Counted from the first letter of the stretch, positions 6,494 through 13,581 are shown. The stretch is 22,931 nucleotides of DNA from Ruminococcaceae bacterium UBA1691 (GCA_002320555.1 DCJV01000015.1:1-22931), one strand, 5' to 3'. The notes: generated by a model not told the origin, from the letters alone. Translations and numbers: made by a program.

Positions 6494-8068
6494 ATGAACA
6501 TGAATCACATCCATCTTTACGACGTTCCTCCGGGTGACAGCGACGAGGAACTGAGCCTGTGGGAAATGCTAAAGGAAGAAGAGGCGAAAGAGGACAAGCG
6601 CCGCTTCTATGGCATCTCTGAGCAGCCCACGCCCCAGCCGCCACCGGAGGAACCTTCTCCGGTGGCAAAAAGCCCCCGCAAGCGGGCTAACTTCTTCGCT
6701 GAGCTCGTCGCTCTGCTTATACGAATCAGATTGTTCCTCGTTACAAGGGAGGACGGTCAGGTGTTTGTCTATGAAGAGAATTGTGGCCTGTATCGGCCCA
6801 TTCCCCGCCTGAGCTCTTTTCTTGTAAACTTCTTTGACGAGCGCACCAAACGGAGTTTGCTGGCTCATGACGTTCGTGAGATTGCGGAACGTCTAACATG
6901 GGTAGAGGAAATCCAGTGTGAGCGGGACAGCTTCAACCAAGATCCGTGTCTAATCAACCTCAAAAACGGTGTGTTCTGTGTGGACACAGGCACACTCTTG
7001 GAGCACTCCCCCAGGTTCCGCTTTACTTACCAAGTGGAAGCCGAGTACCTTGAAAATCAAGATGATATTCATTGTCCTGCGTTTGAACTGTTCTGCCAGT
7101 CCTCGCTGGACGGAGACGCAGATAAACGCCAACTGCTCTTGGAGTTTATTGGTTACATCTGCTCAGACAGCAACGCTGGAAAGTGCGCTTTATTCCTAAA
7201 GGGACAGCCCAACACAGGAAAGAGCGTAATTTCCGAGTTCATCACACGGCTGTTTGACCCTGCGCTGGTGTCCAACATCCCACTTCACCAGCTTGGGGAT
7301 CGTTTCTTCCGGGCAGAATTAGCCGGGAAGAAACTGAATGTGGCTGGAGAGATCGCTGGCCGTGCCTTGCGTGACATCTCCATTTTCAAGAGCATCACTG
7401 GAAATGATCGAATTACAGGCGAGTTTAAGGGGCGAAATCCCTTCTACTTTACCTCCAGATGCAAACTGCTGTTCTCTGGCAATACGCTGCCCCAAACCAC
7501 CGAGGCCGATGCCACAGCCGCCTATGCCAACCGGATCAAGGTACTGCTCTTTAACCAAAGTGTGCCACCGGAAAAGCAGGACAAATGGCTGCCCGACAAA
7601 CTGTGGGATGAACGCAATTCTATCGTGACACTTGCGCTTCACGCCTACCAAGGATTAGTCGAGCGAAATTTCCGCTTCACTCTGCCCGCTGACTCCAAAC
7701 TCTTCGTGGAGTCCTTTGCCCTTCGTGGCAACGTCTTGGGAGGCTTTCTGGAAGAGTGCTGTGTATGTGAGCCGGGGGCTCGGGTATTTAACACAGAACT
7801 CTATGCCGCTTTTGCTGCTTTTTGTAAGCGCAATGGTGTGGACTGTATTCCACGAAAGCAATTTTACGAATTGCTCTCCGGCATCCCTTATGTAGCTGCT
7901 AAACGGCTACGGATTGGAACAGAGAACCGCCAAGGACACGAGGGTATTCGCCTAAAAGAATTTAGCGCCCTCAGAACTGCGGAACCTGTACCCCAATCGC
8001 TTGGTACACAAGGATTCCAGCGTTCCAGCAAACTGGAACCGCATATCATTGACAGGAGGAAACCGTAA
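6494..8068 (+). CDS. phage/plasmid P4-type primase-helicase (SF3 helicase, D5 family)
   Basis: 524 aa. The N-terminus (1-65) is acidic and Pro-rich, probably disordered. Residues about 110-230 resemble the D5 N-terminal region (including NLKNGVFCVDTGTL). The SF3 helicase core follows: Walker A GQPNTGKS (237-244), Walker B region KKLNVAGEI (279-287), sensor motif CKLLFSGNTLP (323-333) and an arginine-finger candidate in ANRIKV (345-350). The C-terminal part (about 410-500) fits a winged-helix primase C-terminal domain. No separate primase catalytic domain is seen, so it is mainly a helicase/initiator. The role would be replicating or unwinding the excised element. The ATG at 6494 has the ribosome site AGAAAGGAG. 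It is the first gene of an operon with the excisionase (start abuts its stop) and integrase. The last 30 residues are low in structure. Confidence 0.9.
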   Translation: MNMNHIHLYDVPPGDSDEELSLWEMLKEEEAKEDKRRFYGISEQPTPQPPPEEPSPVAKSPRKRANFFAELVALLIRIRLFLVTREDGQVFVYEENCGLYRPIPRLSSFLVNFFDERTKRSLLAHDVREIAERLTWVEEIQCERDSFNQDPCLINLKNGVFCVDTGTLLEHSPRFRFTYQVEAEYLENQDDIHCPAFELFCQSSLDGDADKRQLLLEFIGYICSDSNAGKCALFLKGQPNTGKSVISEFITRLFDPALVSNIPLHQLGDRFFRAELAGKKLNVAGEIAGRALRDISIFKSITGNDRITGEFKGRNPFYFTSRCKLLFSGNTLPQTTEADATAAYANRIKVLLFNQSVPPEKQDKWLPDKLWDERNSIVTLALHAYQGLVERNFRFTLPADSKLFVESFALRGNVLGGFLEECCVCEPGARVFNTELYAAFAAFCKRNGVDCIPRKQFYELLSGIPYVAAKRLRIGTENRQGHEGIRLKEFSALRTAEPVPQSLGTQGFQRSSKLEPHIIDRRKP

Positions 8069-8272
8069 ATGCGAGCAAAGCCACAAGCTGAACGGCTATC
8101 CCTCTTCCTGACCCCGGAACAGGCCAGCAAAATCAGCGGCCTTGGGGTAAACCGGATTCGCCAGCTCATGGAGGATGGGCAGCTTGAATATCTGCCTGTC
8201 GGCAACCGCAAGCTGACAACGATTGAGGCATTGCGGGATTATTACCAGCGTGCCAAAATCGCCGCAACCTGA
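8069..8272 (+). CDS. excisionase-like DNA-binding protein
   Basis: 67 aa with a MerR/excisionase-type helix-turn-helix: LTPEQASKISGLGVNRIRQL (about 14-33) is the helix pair, and GQLEYLPVGNRKLTTIEALR (37-56) the wing and following helix. The ATG directly follows the helicase stop and has an AGGAGGA site in the end of that gene. Its position just before a tyrosine integrase indicates a recombination directionality factor that favours excision, as for Xis proteins of clostridial mobile elements. The symbol xis is a role name only. Length is usual for the family. Confidence 0.85.
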   Translation: MRAKPQAERLSLFLTPEQASKISGLGVNRIRQLMEDGQLEYLPVGNRKLTTIEALRDYYQRAKIAAT

Positions 8273-8305
8273 TTATAGCCGAACAACGAGCTGTAATCAA
8301 CAGCA

Positions 8306-8345
8306 AAGGCCGCCAGAATCCAGCGATCTGGATTCTGGCGGCCTT
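8306..8345 (+). promoter_or_regulatory. 18-bp perfect hairpin between excisionase and integrase genes
   Basis: The arms 8306-8323 and 8328-8345 pair perfectly around a CGAT loop. No T-run follows, so a classic intrinsic terminator is unlikely. The stem ends about 17 bp before the integrase ribosome site (AGGAGGA). It may limit readthrough, protect the RNA from decay or be a target for antitermination, so that integrase is made at a different level from excisionase. Confidence 0.6.
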
Positions 8346-8375
8346 ACTAAAGAATTAGAACAGGAGGAATTAGCT

Positions 8376-9608
8376 ATGGCAATCACAGAGAGAAGTGTTA
8401 AAAACAAGCGCAACAGCTCCGGTGAATTGACCGGGAGGGCCGGAACTGTGTATGACGTAAACATCAAGTACAAATCCGAGGGGAAAAGCAAGACCTATTC
8501 CCGCAAGGGGTTCCCCACCAGAAAAGAGGCCGTACAGCACGAGGCAGATATGAAAGCGAAACTTACCAATCCGTCCTATGTCCCGCCCTCTGCCGAGCAG
8601 CGCAAGCTGACGGTGCGGGAGTATATGACGGAATGGCTGGAGCGGCATGGCGCTGCCAATCTTCGTCCAAGCACCCATGCCAGCTATCAAAGCCATATGA
8701 AAAACCATATCTTTCCTTATGTTGGAGACACCTTTCTCAACCAGCTATCCCCGGCCATGCTGGATGATATGTACCGCCAGCTCTCTGAAAAAGGGCTGTC
8801 TCCCTCTTCGGTCAAATACGCCCATCGAATTATGGGGGTATCTCTGGAGCACGCTCGGCGGTATCACTACATCAGCAGCAATCCCGCTAGGGACATACTT
8901 ACCAAGTTCGGCAAGCAGGGCAAGACTCCAGATCCGTACACCGTGGAGCAGATGCGCCAGCTATTGGCCTACGTGACCGGGACAGAATGGGAACTGATTG
9001 TGATATTAGGTGGGCTGTATGGACTGCGCCTGAGTGAGATTGTCGGCCTTCGGTGGCGAAACGTCCATCTGGATGAAGACTACTTCGGTGTGGTGGAGCA
9101 GCTTCCGTTTGATGTTCCTGCCGACACCACCACAATCTTGGAAATGGCTCCAGTCAAGTCCAGCGAACGTACTCTTCCGATCACGCCGCTCACGAAGCCC
9201 TATTTTGAGCGGCATTTAGCCCTTCAAAATGAGCAGAAACGGTTTGCCGAGTTGTCAGGAGAAATTTACTATGACAACGATTTGGTATTTGCCAAGCCAA
9301 ACGGTGCCCCCAAGCGGCGGGAGCGCATTTCTGCAAACTTCGGCCAGCTACTTCGGCACTCCGGTATGCCTCATATGCGTTTCCATGATTTAAGGCACAC
9401 AGCGGCTACCAACATGCATCAATTAACTGGGGACTTCTACACGGTAGGGCAGATTTTAGGGCACAGCTTAAAAGGAATCGGTATCCAGCTCCAGCTATCC
9501 AACAACTTGGAGGCTGTCACCGCTCAATATGTGGATGTGCGGATGGAACGCAAATCAGTGGTGCTGAACACTTATCATCAGGCTGTGCTTGGGGAGAGCG
9601 CAGAATAA
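8376..9608 (+). CDS. tyrosine recombinase (element integrase)
   Basis: 410 aa from the ATG at 8376, which has AGGAGGA 7 bp upstream. The open frame extends to 8223, but that part overlaps the excisionase gene and the hairpin and has no ribosome site. Domains: an N-terminal arm-binding domain (about 20-65, with GTVYDVNIKYKSEGKSKTYS), a SAM-like core-binding domain (about 75-175) and a catalytic domain (about 185-400). All six catalytic residues are visible: R218 (GLRLSE), K261 (VKSSER), H337 and R340 (HDLRH), H363 (LGHS) and Y385 (TAQYVDV). It would integrate and excise the element at the tRNA-Ser site 300-450 bp downstream. The spacing between H363 and Y385 is slightly longer than in many relatives but the motifs are intact. 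Confidence 0.95.
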   Translation: MAITERSVKNKRNSSGELTGRAGTVYDVNIKYKSEGKSKTYSRKGFPTRKEAVQHEADMKAKLTNPSYVPPSAEQRKLTVREYMTEWLERHGAANLRPSTHASYQSHMKNHIFPYVGDTFLNQLSPAMLDDMYRQLSEKGLSPSSVKYAHRIMGVSLEHARRYHYISSNPARDILTKFGKQGKTPDPYTVEQMRQLLAYVTGTEWELIVILGGLYGLRLSEIVGLRWRNVHLDEDYFGVVEQLPFDVPADTTTILEMAPVKSSERTLPITPLTKPYFERHLALQNEQKRFAELSGEIYYDNDLVFAKPNGAPKRRERISANFGQLLRHSGMPHMRFHDLRHTAATNMHQLTGDFYTVGQILGHSLKGIGIQLQLSNNLEAVTAQYVDVRMERKSVVLNTYHQAVLGESAE

Positions 9609-9609
9609 G

Positions 9610-9658
9610 ACCCTCAAAAAATGGGAGGCTGTAAAACAGCCTCCCATTTTTTGAGGGT
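9610..9658. terminator. 22-bp perfect hairpin terminator after the integrase gene
   Basis: The arms 9610-9631 and 9637-9658 are perfectly complementary with a 5-base loop; an internal A6/T6 block lies inside the stem. It begins just after the integrase stop. There is no T-run outside the stem, but the size and place argue for transcription termination in both directions. Confidence 0.75.
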
Positions 9659-9751
9659 GCCGCAGCGTCGCAACGCTGCGAATCCTTTTTTGCCGATACA
9701 GCACAAGCTATATTTTCACGTAGCCTTTTACAGCTTTATTTTGAAGTGCCG

Positions 9752-9835
9752 GGCACCATTTGGGCACCACAACACGAAATTTCTGTATATGATATGCACC
9801 TGTTGGGCACCACAAGTCCGGCACCATGGGCACCA
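9752..9835 (+). repeat. right arm-type repeats (five GGCACCA heptamers)
   Basis: GGCACCA occurs at 9752-9758, 9763-9769, 9806-9812, 9820-9826 and 9829-9835, all in one direction. The first pair has the same 11-bp phase and the same spacer (attt) as the pair at 267-284. They lie between the integrase terminator and the tRNA-Ser. They probably bind the integrase N-terminal domain. The region 9659-9870 has no convincing gene. Confidence 0.6.
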
Positions 9836-9871
9836 TTTCACAAAATTGCGTCCTCAAGTTGAGCAACATAC

Positions 9872-9913
9872 AAAAAAAGAAATCCCTTGAAACCATTGAG
9901 GCTCAAGGGATTT
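9872..9913 (-). terminator. terminator of the element-side tRNA-Ser
   Basis: On the minus strand AAATCCCTTGA (9913-9903) pairs with TCAAGGGATTT (9890-9880) over 11 bp, followed by C and T7 (9878-9872). It begins right after the CCA of the tRNA, so this tRNA copy is a complete transcription unit. Confidence 0.85.
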
Positions 9914-9914
9914 G

Positions 9915-10003
9915 TGGCGGAAGCGGTGGGATTCGAACCCACGAGCCCTTGCGGACTACCGCATTTCGAGTGCGGCTCGTTATGACCACTTCGATACGCT
10001 TCC
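9915..10003 (-). tRNA. tRNA-Ser(CGA), complete, with encoded CCA
   Basis: Class II fold on the minus strand: acceptor GGAAGCG/CGCTTCC, discriminator G, encoded CCA (9917-9915), anticodon arm CCGCA-CTCGAAA-TGCGG with anticodon CGA, long variable arm and T arm GGTTCGAATCC. It differs from the 1-84 copy in the anticodon stem, where the changes are compensatory, and at a few other bases. A promoter-like pair (GTTACT, 17 bp, AATTAT) lies just upstream at the place equivalent to that of the first copy. It lies between the integrase and the right attachment core, so it appears to be carried by the element. Confidence 0.96.
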
Positions 10004-10035
10004 ATGTAATAATTATTCAGTTTTTGGAGCAAGTA

Positions 10036-10048
10036 ACATGATTTCGAG
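10036..10048. repeat. right 13-bp attachment core (putative att site)
   Basis: The sequence acatgatttcgag is identical to 116-128. To its right the sequence continues into the 5' half of a tRNA-Ser (stem base, D arm and 5' anticodon strand). To its left is the promoter of the element-side tRNA-Ser. The core corresponds to the anticodon loop of the interrupted tRNA. Confidence 0.6.
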
Positions 10049-10081
10049 TCAGTCCCGTTATGACCACTTCGATACGTCTCC
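10038..10081 (-). pseudogene. stranded 5' half of a tRNA-Ser gene
   Basis: On the minus strand this starts GGAGACG, continues through a D arm closely matching the two complete tRNA-Ser copies (TATCGAAGTGGTCATAACG) and reaches the anticodon loop CTCGAAA. After that it diverges into the neighbouring tRNA's promoter, with no variable arm, T arm or 3' acceptor strand. It is the 5' half expected when an element inserts in the anticodon loop. The 3' half is not in this window beside the left core. Confidence 0.8.
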
Positions 10082-10415
10082 AAATAATATGTAACTATTA
10101 AGATAATCACATGATTACAACTGTTGCCCCTGCAACCGCTTGGACAACTCTCCGTATATAAACTTGAAATGCGATCCTGTATTTTACAGAAAAACTGAGA
10201 GATGAGGTTGCCAGCGTCTGTACAGACCGTACATCAAGGAAGCTTCTTTCAGATACGCAAAGATAGCCACTGTCACCCATATGACGATTTTTAATTTTAT
10301 CAAAAAGCGTCTAGATTGTCAATACACATTCTTCCGATCGGCGTAATTCATTGTGTGGTTTCCAATATGTATTGTATACCTGCAGAAAAAGATTCCAAAC
10401 AGTTGTTTTCTCCGG
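10082..10415. other. gene-free stretch right of the element
   Basis: No credible gene is seen between the tRNA-Ser remnant and the tRNA-Leu promoter. A perfect 12-bp palindrome (gtctgtacagac, 10216-10227) lies in the middle. It is probably chromosomal intergenic DNA, perhaps including worn remains of earlier integrations. Confidence 0.5.
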
Positions 10416-10445
10416 TTGACAAAAACGGCCTGAAAGCATTATAAT
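10416..10445 (+). promoter_or_regulatory. promoter of tRNA-Leu
   Basis: Consensus TTGACA (10416-10421) and TATAAT (10440-10445) separated by 18 bp, ending 18 bp before the tRNA. Confidence 0.85.
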
Positions 10446-10463
10446 ATTTTTCGTCATCGTTGT

Positions 10464-10550
10464 GCCGCTGTGGCGAAATCGGCAGACGCAAGGGACTTAA
10501 AATCCCTCGGTGGCAACACCGTACCGGTTCAAGTCCGGTCAGCGGCACCA
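10464..10550 (+). tRNA. tRNA-Leu(TAA) with encoded CCA
   Basis: Class II tRNA: acceptor GCCGCTG/CAGCGGC, discriminator A, CCA encoded. The anticodon arm is GGGA-CTTAAAA-TCCC with anticodon TAA (reads UUA/UUG). There is a long variable arm (CGGTGGCAACACCG) and T arm GGTTCAAGTCC. Confidence 0.96.
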
Positions 10551-10553
10551 TTT

Positions 10554-10583
10554 ACGGCGGGGCAATCGCGCCTCGCCGTTTTC
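10554..10583 (+). terminator. terminator of tRNA-Leu
   Basis: A 9-bp stem pairs acggcgggg (10554-10562) with cctcgccgt (10571-10579, one G-U pair), followed by a T-rich run. Confidence 0.75.
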
Positions 10584-10599
10584 TTTGTAACTGAAATTG

Positions 10600-10640
10600 A
10601 AACCTGTGGTGGGCTGCTTATGCATACCACAGGTTTTTTT
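10600..10640 (+). terminator. second terminator, or attenuator ahead of the BrnQ gene
   Basis: A perfect 11-bp stem pairs aaacctgtggt (10600-10610) with accacaggttt (10626-10636), followed by more T. It lies between the tRNA-Leu terminator and the transporter gene. It may be a backup terminator; control of the transporter is possible but no T-box sequence is found. Confidence 0.7.
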
Positions 10641-10755
10641 GAGATTTCAAACGATGACCATCTAAAATTTTTCCGTCATCAGATTAGCGATCGGCGGCAT
10701 AATTGACGGCCTTTCAATTTTTTCGCTGTCAATGATCAAACTGGAGGTTATCCGA

Positions 10756-12090
10756 TTGAAAGAATTAAAAGGAAAGCAGTTACTCCTGATTGGCTTTACG
10801 CTCTTTTCCATGTTTTTCGGTGCTGGGAACCTGATCTTCCCGCCCTTTCTGGGCGCCCAGGCCGGGACAAACACCTGGCTTGCCTTTATCGGCTTCGCAC
10901 TGTCTGCAATCGGATTGCCGATTCTCGGCGTCATCTCCGTGGCGCGCTCTGGAGGCCTCAAACGGCTTGCAAACCGGGTGCATCCGGCGTTTTCTGCTGT
11001 ATTTACAATGCTCATCTATCTTTCCATCGGACCGTGCCTTGCAATCCCCCGCACAGCCAGCAGTTCCTTTGAGATGGCGGTTATCCCCTTCCTTCAGTCG
11101 GGCGGAATACCGGTCTGGCTGCTTCAGCTAATCTATTCTGCAATCTTTTTTACGGCCGCGTTTTTCCTTGCCCTGCATCCAGAAAAGCTCACAGACCGTC
11201 TCGGAAAAATTCTTTGCCCCGCCCTGTTGGTCTTGATCGTCGTCATTTTCATCGGATGCATCGTCCGTCCCGTGGGTGGATACGCCTCCCCGGCAGCCGC
11301 TTATGCCTCCCATGCGGTTACTCAGGGCTTTTTGGACGGCTATCAGACAATGGATACCATTGCGGCACTCAATTTCGGGATCGTCATTGCACTCAACATC
11401 CGCGCCCGCGGCATCAAAGAGGAAAGCAGTGTGGTCAAAGGTACGATCCGGGCTGGCTGGATCGCCGGCGCGATGTTGCTCGCCATTTATGCCATGCTCA
11501 CGCAGATCGGTGCCATCTCCGGCGGTGCATATCCCGGCGCCGCAAATGGCGCCCAGACGCTGACCAATCTGGTTTCAGCTCTCTATGGGCGGTGGGGTAT
11601 GCTCATATTGGCTGCGATTTTTGTCATCGCCTGCTTCAACACCTGCGTTGGGCTGCTCAGCTGCTGCAGCGAATACTTCGCGGGCCTGTTCCCCAAAATA
11701 CCGTACAAGCTTTATGTGTTCTTCTTTGCAGCAGCAAGCATGTTGATTTCCAACGCGGGGCTGACACGGATTCTGAAGATTTCGCTTCCGGTGCTTTCTG
11801 CGCTTTATCCTGTGGCGATCGTGCTGATTCTCCTCTCTTTCTTTCAGAAATGGCTGGAGGGAAAGCGGTTTGTCTATCCGGCTGCAATTCTGTTAACGAG
11901 CGTTGCCAGCATCCTCTACGCCGTGTCGGACGCTGGACTTATGCTCCCGGCTGTAACGCGGGTCATCGATAAGGTCCCTTTGGCCGCCGTCGGGCTGGGA
12001 TGGGTGCTTCCTGCGGCCGCAGGCGTCTTACTGGGGTTATTGCTGTCCCGTCTTTCTCAAATCAAGAAAAAACGGATACAGAGCGCATAA
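10756..12090 (+). CDS. brnQ: branched-chain amino acid carrier, BrnQ family
   Basis: 444 aa; sodium- or proton-coupled uptake of leucine, isoleucine and valine at the cytoplasmic membrane. The N-terminal signature GFTLFSMFFGAGNLIFPPFL is typical of the LIVCS/BrnQ family, and hydrophobic segments across the chain fit about 12 membrane helices. The length is that of the family. The start is taken as TTG at 10756, with GGAGG at 10743-10747 (8 bp spacing); the upstream in-frame ATG at 10732 has no ribosome site. It is transcribed alone, after a tRNA-Leu and two hairpins. The link to leucine tRNA may be chance. Confidence 0.92.
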   Translation: MKELKGKQLLLIGFTLFSMFFGAGNLIFPPFLGAQAGTNTWLAFIGFALSAIGLPILGVISVARSGGLKRLANRVHPAFSAVFTMLIYLSIGPCLAIPRTASSSFEMAVIPFLQSGGIPVWLLQLIYSAIFFTAAFFLALHPEKLTDRLGKILCPALLVLIVVIFIGCIVRPVGGYASPAAAYASHAVTQGFLDGYQTMDTIAALNFGIVIALNIRARGIKEESSVVKGTIRAGWIAGAMLLAIYAMLTQIGAISGGAYPGAANGAQTLTNLVSALYGRWGMLILAAIFVIACFNTCVGLLSCCSEYFAGLFPKIPYKLYVFFFAAASMLISNAGLTRILKISLPVLSALYPVAIVLILLSFFQKWLEGKRFVYPAAILLTSVASILYAVSDAGLMLPAVTRVIDKVPLAAVGLGWVLPAAAGVLLGLLLSRLSQIKKKRIQSA

Positions 12091-12182
12091 TGCAGCCAGT
12101 TTTTACATCAGAAAAATCAAAAATAACATTTCCTCTCCCGTCCCACCGGAAATCTGCTAAGCTGTAGACAGAAAGGATGTGG

Positions 12183-12542
12183 ATGAACATGAAAAAAGCA
12201 ATCCGAGGCATCTCCCTTCTTTCTCTGATCTGGTCTGCATATATGCTGATATTTTATCTGTTTTTGCTTGTTCTGGATCTTTTTGAGATTCCTTTCTTTC
12301 AAAATCTTGGTAATATTGCCTTGTGCTTTTTTAATTTTATGATGATTCCCGCCCTCTATTTTGGGATACTCGCCGTCCCTTTTCTCCTGCTCCTTCTTGT
12401 CATTTTTACGATCTGCCTCCGGGTGAAGGATAAAAATCAAAAAATATTTAAGCAACGGTGTTTCCTGTTTACCATCGTATTTTGTATTGCTGTTTTGGGC
12501 GTTCTCTATGCGGATATTTGGACCTTTGAACTTCTCTCCTGA
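12183..12542 (+). CDS. small membrane protein, function unknown
   Basis: 119 aa from the ATG at 12183, which has GAAAGGA upstream; another ATG two codons earlier lies within the ribosome-site spacing. Four hydrophobic segments are visible (about residues 10-32, 43-58, 60-80 and 92-113), with a basic KDKNQK loop between the third and fourth. No catalytic motif or family is recognised. It is A+T-richer than the BrnQ gene 90 bp upstream and may be a separate unit. Confidence 0.65.
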   Translation: MNMKKAIRGISLLSLIWSAYMLIFYLFLLVLDLFEIPFFQNLGNIALCFFNFMMIPALYFGILAVPFLLLLLVIFTICLRVKDKNQKIFKQRCFLFTIVFCIAVLGVLYADIWTFELLS

Positions 12543-12659
12543 AGTAATAACTTAATCTTGCTTGAGAAATCTACTCATACGAGCCTTCTTTTATACACGC
12601 TGCATGTTATGCATTAATGGCGAAAGGCAATTGATCTACGAAAGCAATTTTTCAGTTTT

Positions 12660-12830
12660 TTAAGTGCTTTCCCTATGGTGTTTCTGCATTCCTGTTCCGT
12701 TCACGGGATTTGGTGGAGTGGGATCTCCTAAGGATGGTGCATAGGGAGCCCAATTTATCGAGGCGATTGCATCATCTTCACTGCTAAACTCATATTTTAG
12801 TGAACAAGAATAAATATTTGAAAGGTGAGG
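12660..12830 (-). pseudogene. possible C-terminal fragment of a protein gene
   Basis: The frame is open between a TAA upstream and a TAA at 12660 but has no start codon or ribosome site. The translation contains a protein-like stretch (EDDAIASINWAPYAPSLGD, then a Pro-rich TPPNPVNGTG). It is richer in G+C than the surrounding spacer. It could be the relic of a decayed gene, or chance. I do not recognise it. Confidence 0.2.
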
Positions 12831-12851
12831 TTAGGATGTGTGGAACAAGCA

Positions 12852-12881
12852 CCGATTTTTAAAAGATATGAAAATCGGAGG
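12852..12881 (+). promoter_or_regulatory. hairpin covering the acetyltransferase ribosome site
   Basis: CCGATTTT (12852-12859) pairs with AAAATCGG (12871-12878). The right arm overlaps the first bases of the ribosome site GGAGG (12877-12881). When folded the site would be partly hidden, so translation may be controlled by temperature, a ligand or an antisense RNA. The function is inferred. Confidence 0.45.
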
Positions 12882-12886
12882 TACTT

Positions 12887-13360
12887 ATGAATTATCTTAT
12901 CAGAGAAATGCAGAAACATGAATATACACTTCTGAATGACTTTTTGTATGAAGCAATTTTTCAAAGAGATGAAAATCATTTAGCACCGAGAACAATCATC
13001 AACGACCCTGCATTACAAGTATATATTAAAGACTTTGGTACAATGAAAGACGATTATTGTCTATGTGCTGAAGTTGAAAAGAAAGTCGTAGGTGCTGTCT
13101 GGGTAAGAAATATCGCCGGATTTGGAAGGGTTGATGATGATACACCAGAATTTGCGACTTCGCTTTATCAGGATTTTCGCGGCAATGGCATAGGGACAGA
13201 ATTGATGAAGCAAATGTTGAGAGTGCTCCAAAGAAAAGGATATAAAAAGGCTTCCCTTGCTGTCCAAAAAGATAATTATGCGTTTCGTATGTATCAGAAG
13301 ATAGGTTTTAAAATCATCGGTGAAAATACAGAGGAATTTCTGATGGAATATCGTTTTTAA
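12887..13360 (+). CDS. GNAT-family N-acetyltransferase
   Basis: 157 aa. The acetyl-CoA-binding motif A is clear: DFRGNGIGTELM (96-107), with R98, G99, G101 and G103 fitting (R/Q)xxGxG/A. The preceding beta strand (VVGAVWVRNIAG) and following helix fit, and the C-terminal NYAFRMYQKIGFKIIG is the usual motif B. It transfers an acetyl group from acetyl-CoA to an amine of unknown substrate (small molecule or protein). The ATG at 12887 has GGAGG 5 bp upstream, in a hairpin. The gene is A+T-rich compared with the M28 peptidase and copper genes, which may mean recent acquisition. Confidence 0.9.
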   Translation: MNYLIREMQKHEYTLLNDFLYEAIFQRDENHLAPRTIINDPALQVYIKDFGTMKDDYCLCAEVEKKVVGAVWVRNIAGFGRVDDDTPEFATSLYQDFRGNGIGTELMKQMLRVLQRKGYKKASLAVQKDNYAFRMYQKIGFKIIGENTEEFLMEYRF

Positions 13361-13377
13361 ACGAGAGAAGTAAGAGA

Positions 13378-13410
13378 AGCGCAAGCCGTTTCATCCTCGC
13401 GTCTTGCGCT
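13378..13410 (+). terminator. hairpin after the acetyltransferase gene
   Basis: AGCGCAAG (13378-13385) and CTTGCGCT (13403-13410) pair perfectly. The stem begins 17 bp past the stop and is followed by AAAATGTTTT, so termination is likely but not textbook. Confidence 0.5.
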
Positions 13411-13533
13411 AAAATGTTTTATTCGTTTTCACGATTCCTTCTTTTGTTTGCTTCCTGCCAGTAAGGGTGTTTAAATGGAGAAGAAGAAACTGTTTCAAAG
13501 TTTTATTTGGGACACAATTTGTTTGATAAGAGA

Positions 13534-13569
13534 AAAGCGGCTCTGGAAAGTTCATCCCGGAGCCGCTTT
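13534..13569 (-). terminator. hairpin terminator for the M28 peptidase gene
   Basis: A 13-bp stem (13534-13546 with 13557-13569, one G-T pair). On the minus strand it is followed by TTCTCTT, placing it to end the peptidase transcript. It lies next to the 13582-13612 hairpin. Confidence 0.6.
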
Positions 13570-13581
13570 GTCTACAGTCTG

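Larger units (their letters stand above)
12543..12886. other. gene-poor stretch with a possible gene remnant
   Basis: There is no complete gene here. The minus strand has a 56-codon open frame without a start (12830-12660), described separately. The rest is A+T-rich and includes the leader of the acetyltransferase gene. Confidence 0.4.

Noticed and set aside
8223..8375. N-terminal extension of the integrase
   Set aside because: It overlaps the excisionase gene and the 18-bp hairpin and lacks a ribosome site; the ATG at 8376 has a strong one.
9621..9890. Open frame after the integrase
   Set aside because: It starts in the terminator hairpin and runs through the GGCACCA repeats; no ribosome site.
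10190..10290. Lysine-riboswitch-like segment (gatgaggttgc, agatagcc)
   Set aside because: The other conserved parts (AGTA and GCCGCCGA-type segments) are not seen and no lysine gene follows; only short resemblance.
10551..10755. T-box leader for the branched-chain amino acid carrier
   Set aside because: No T-box sequence (AGGGTGGNACCGCG-like) is present; the hairpins fit plain terminators.
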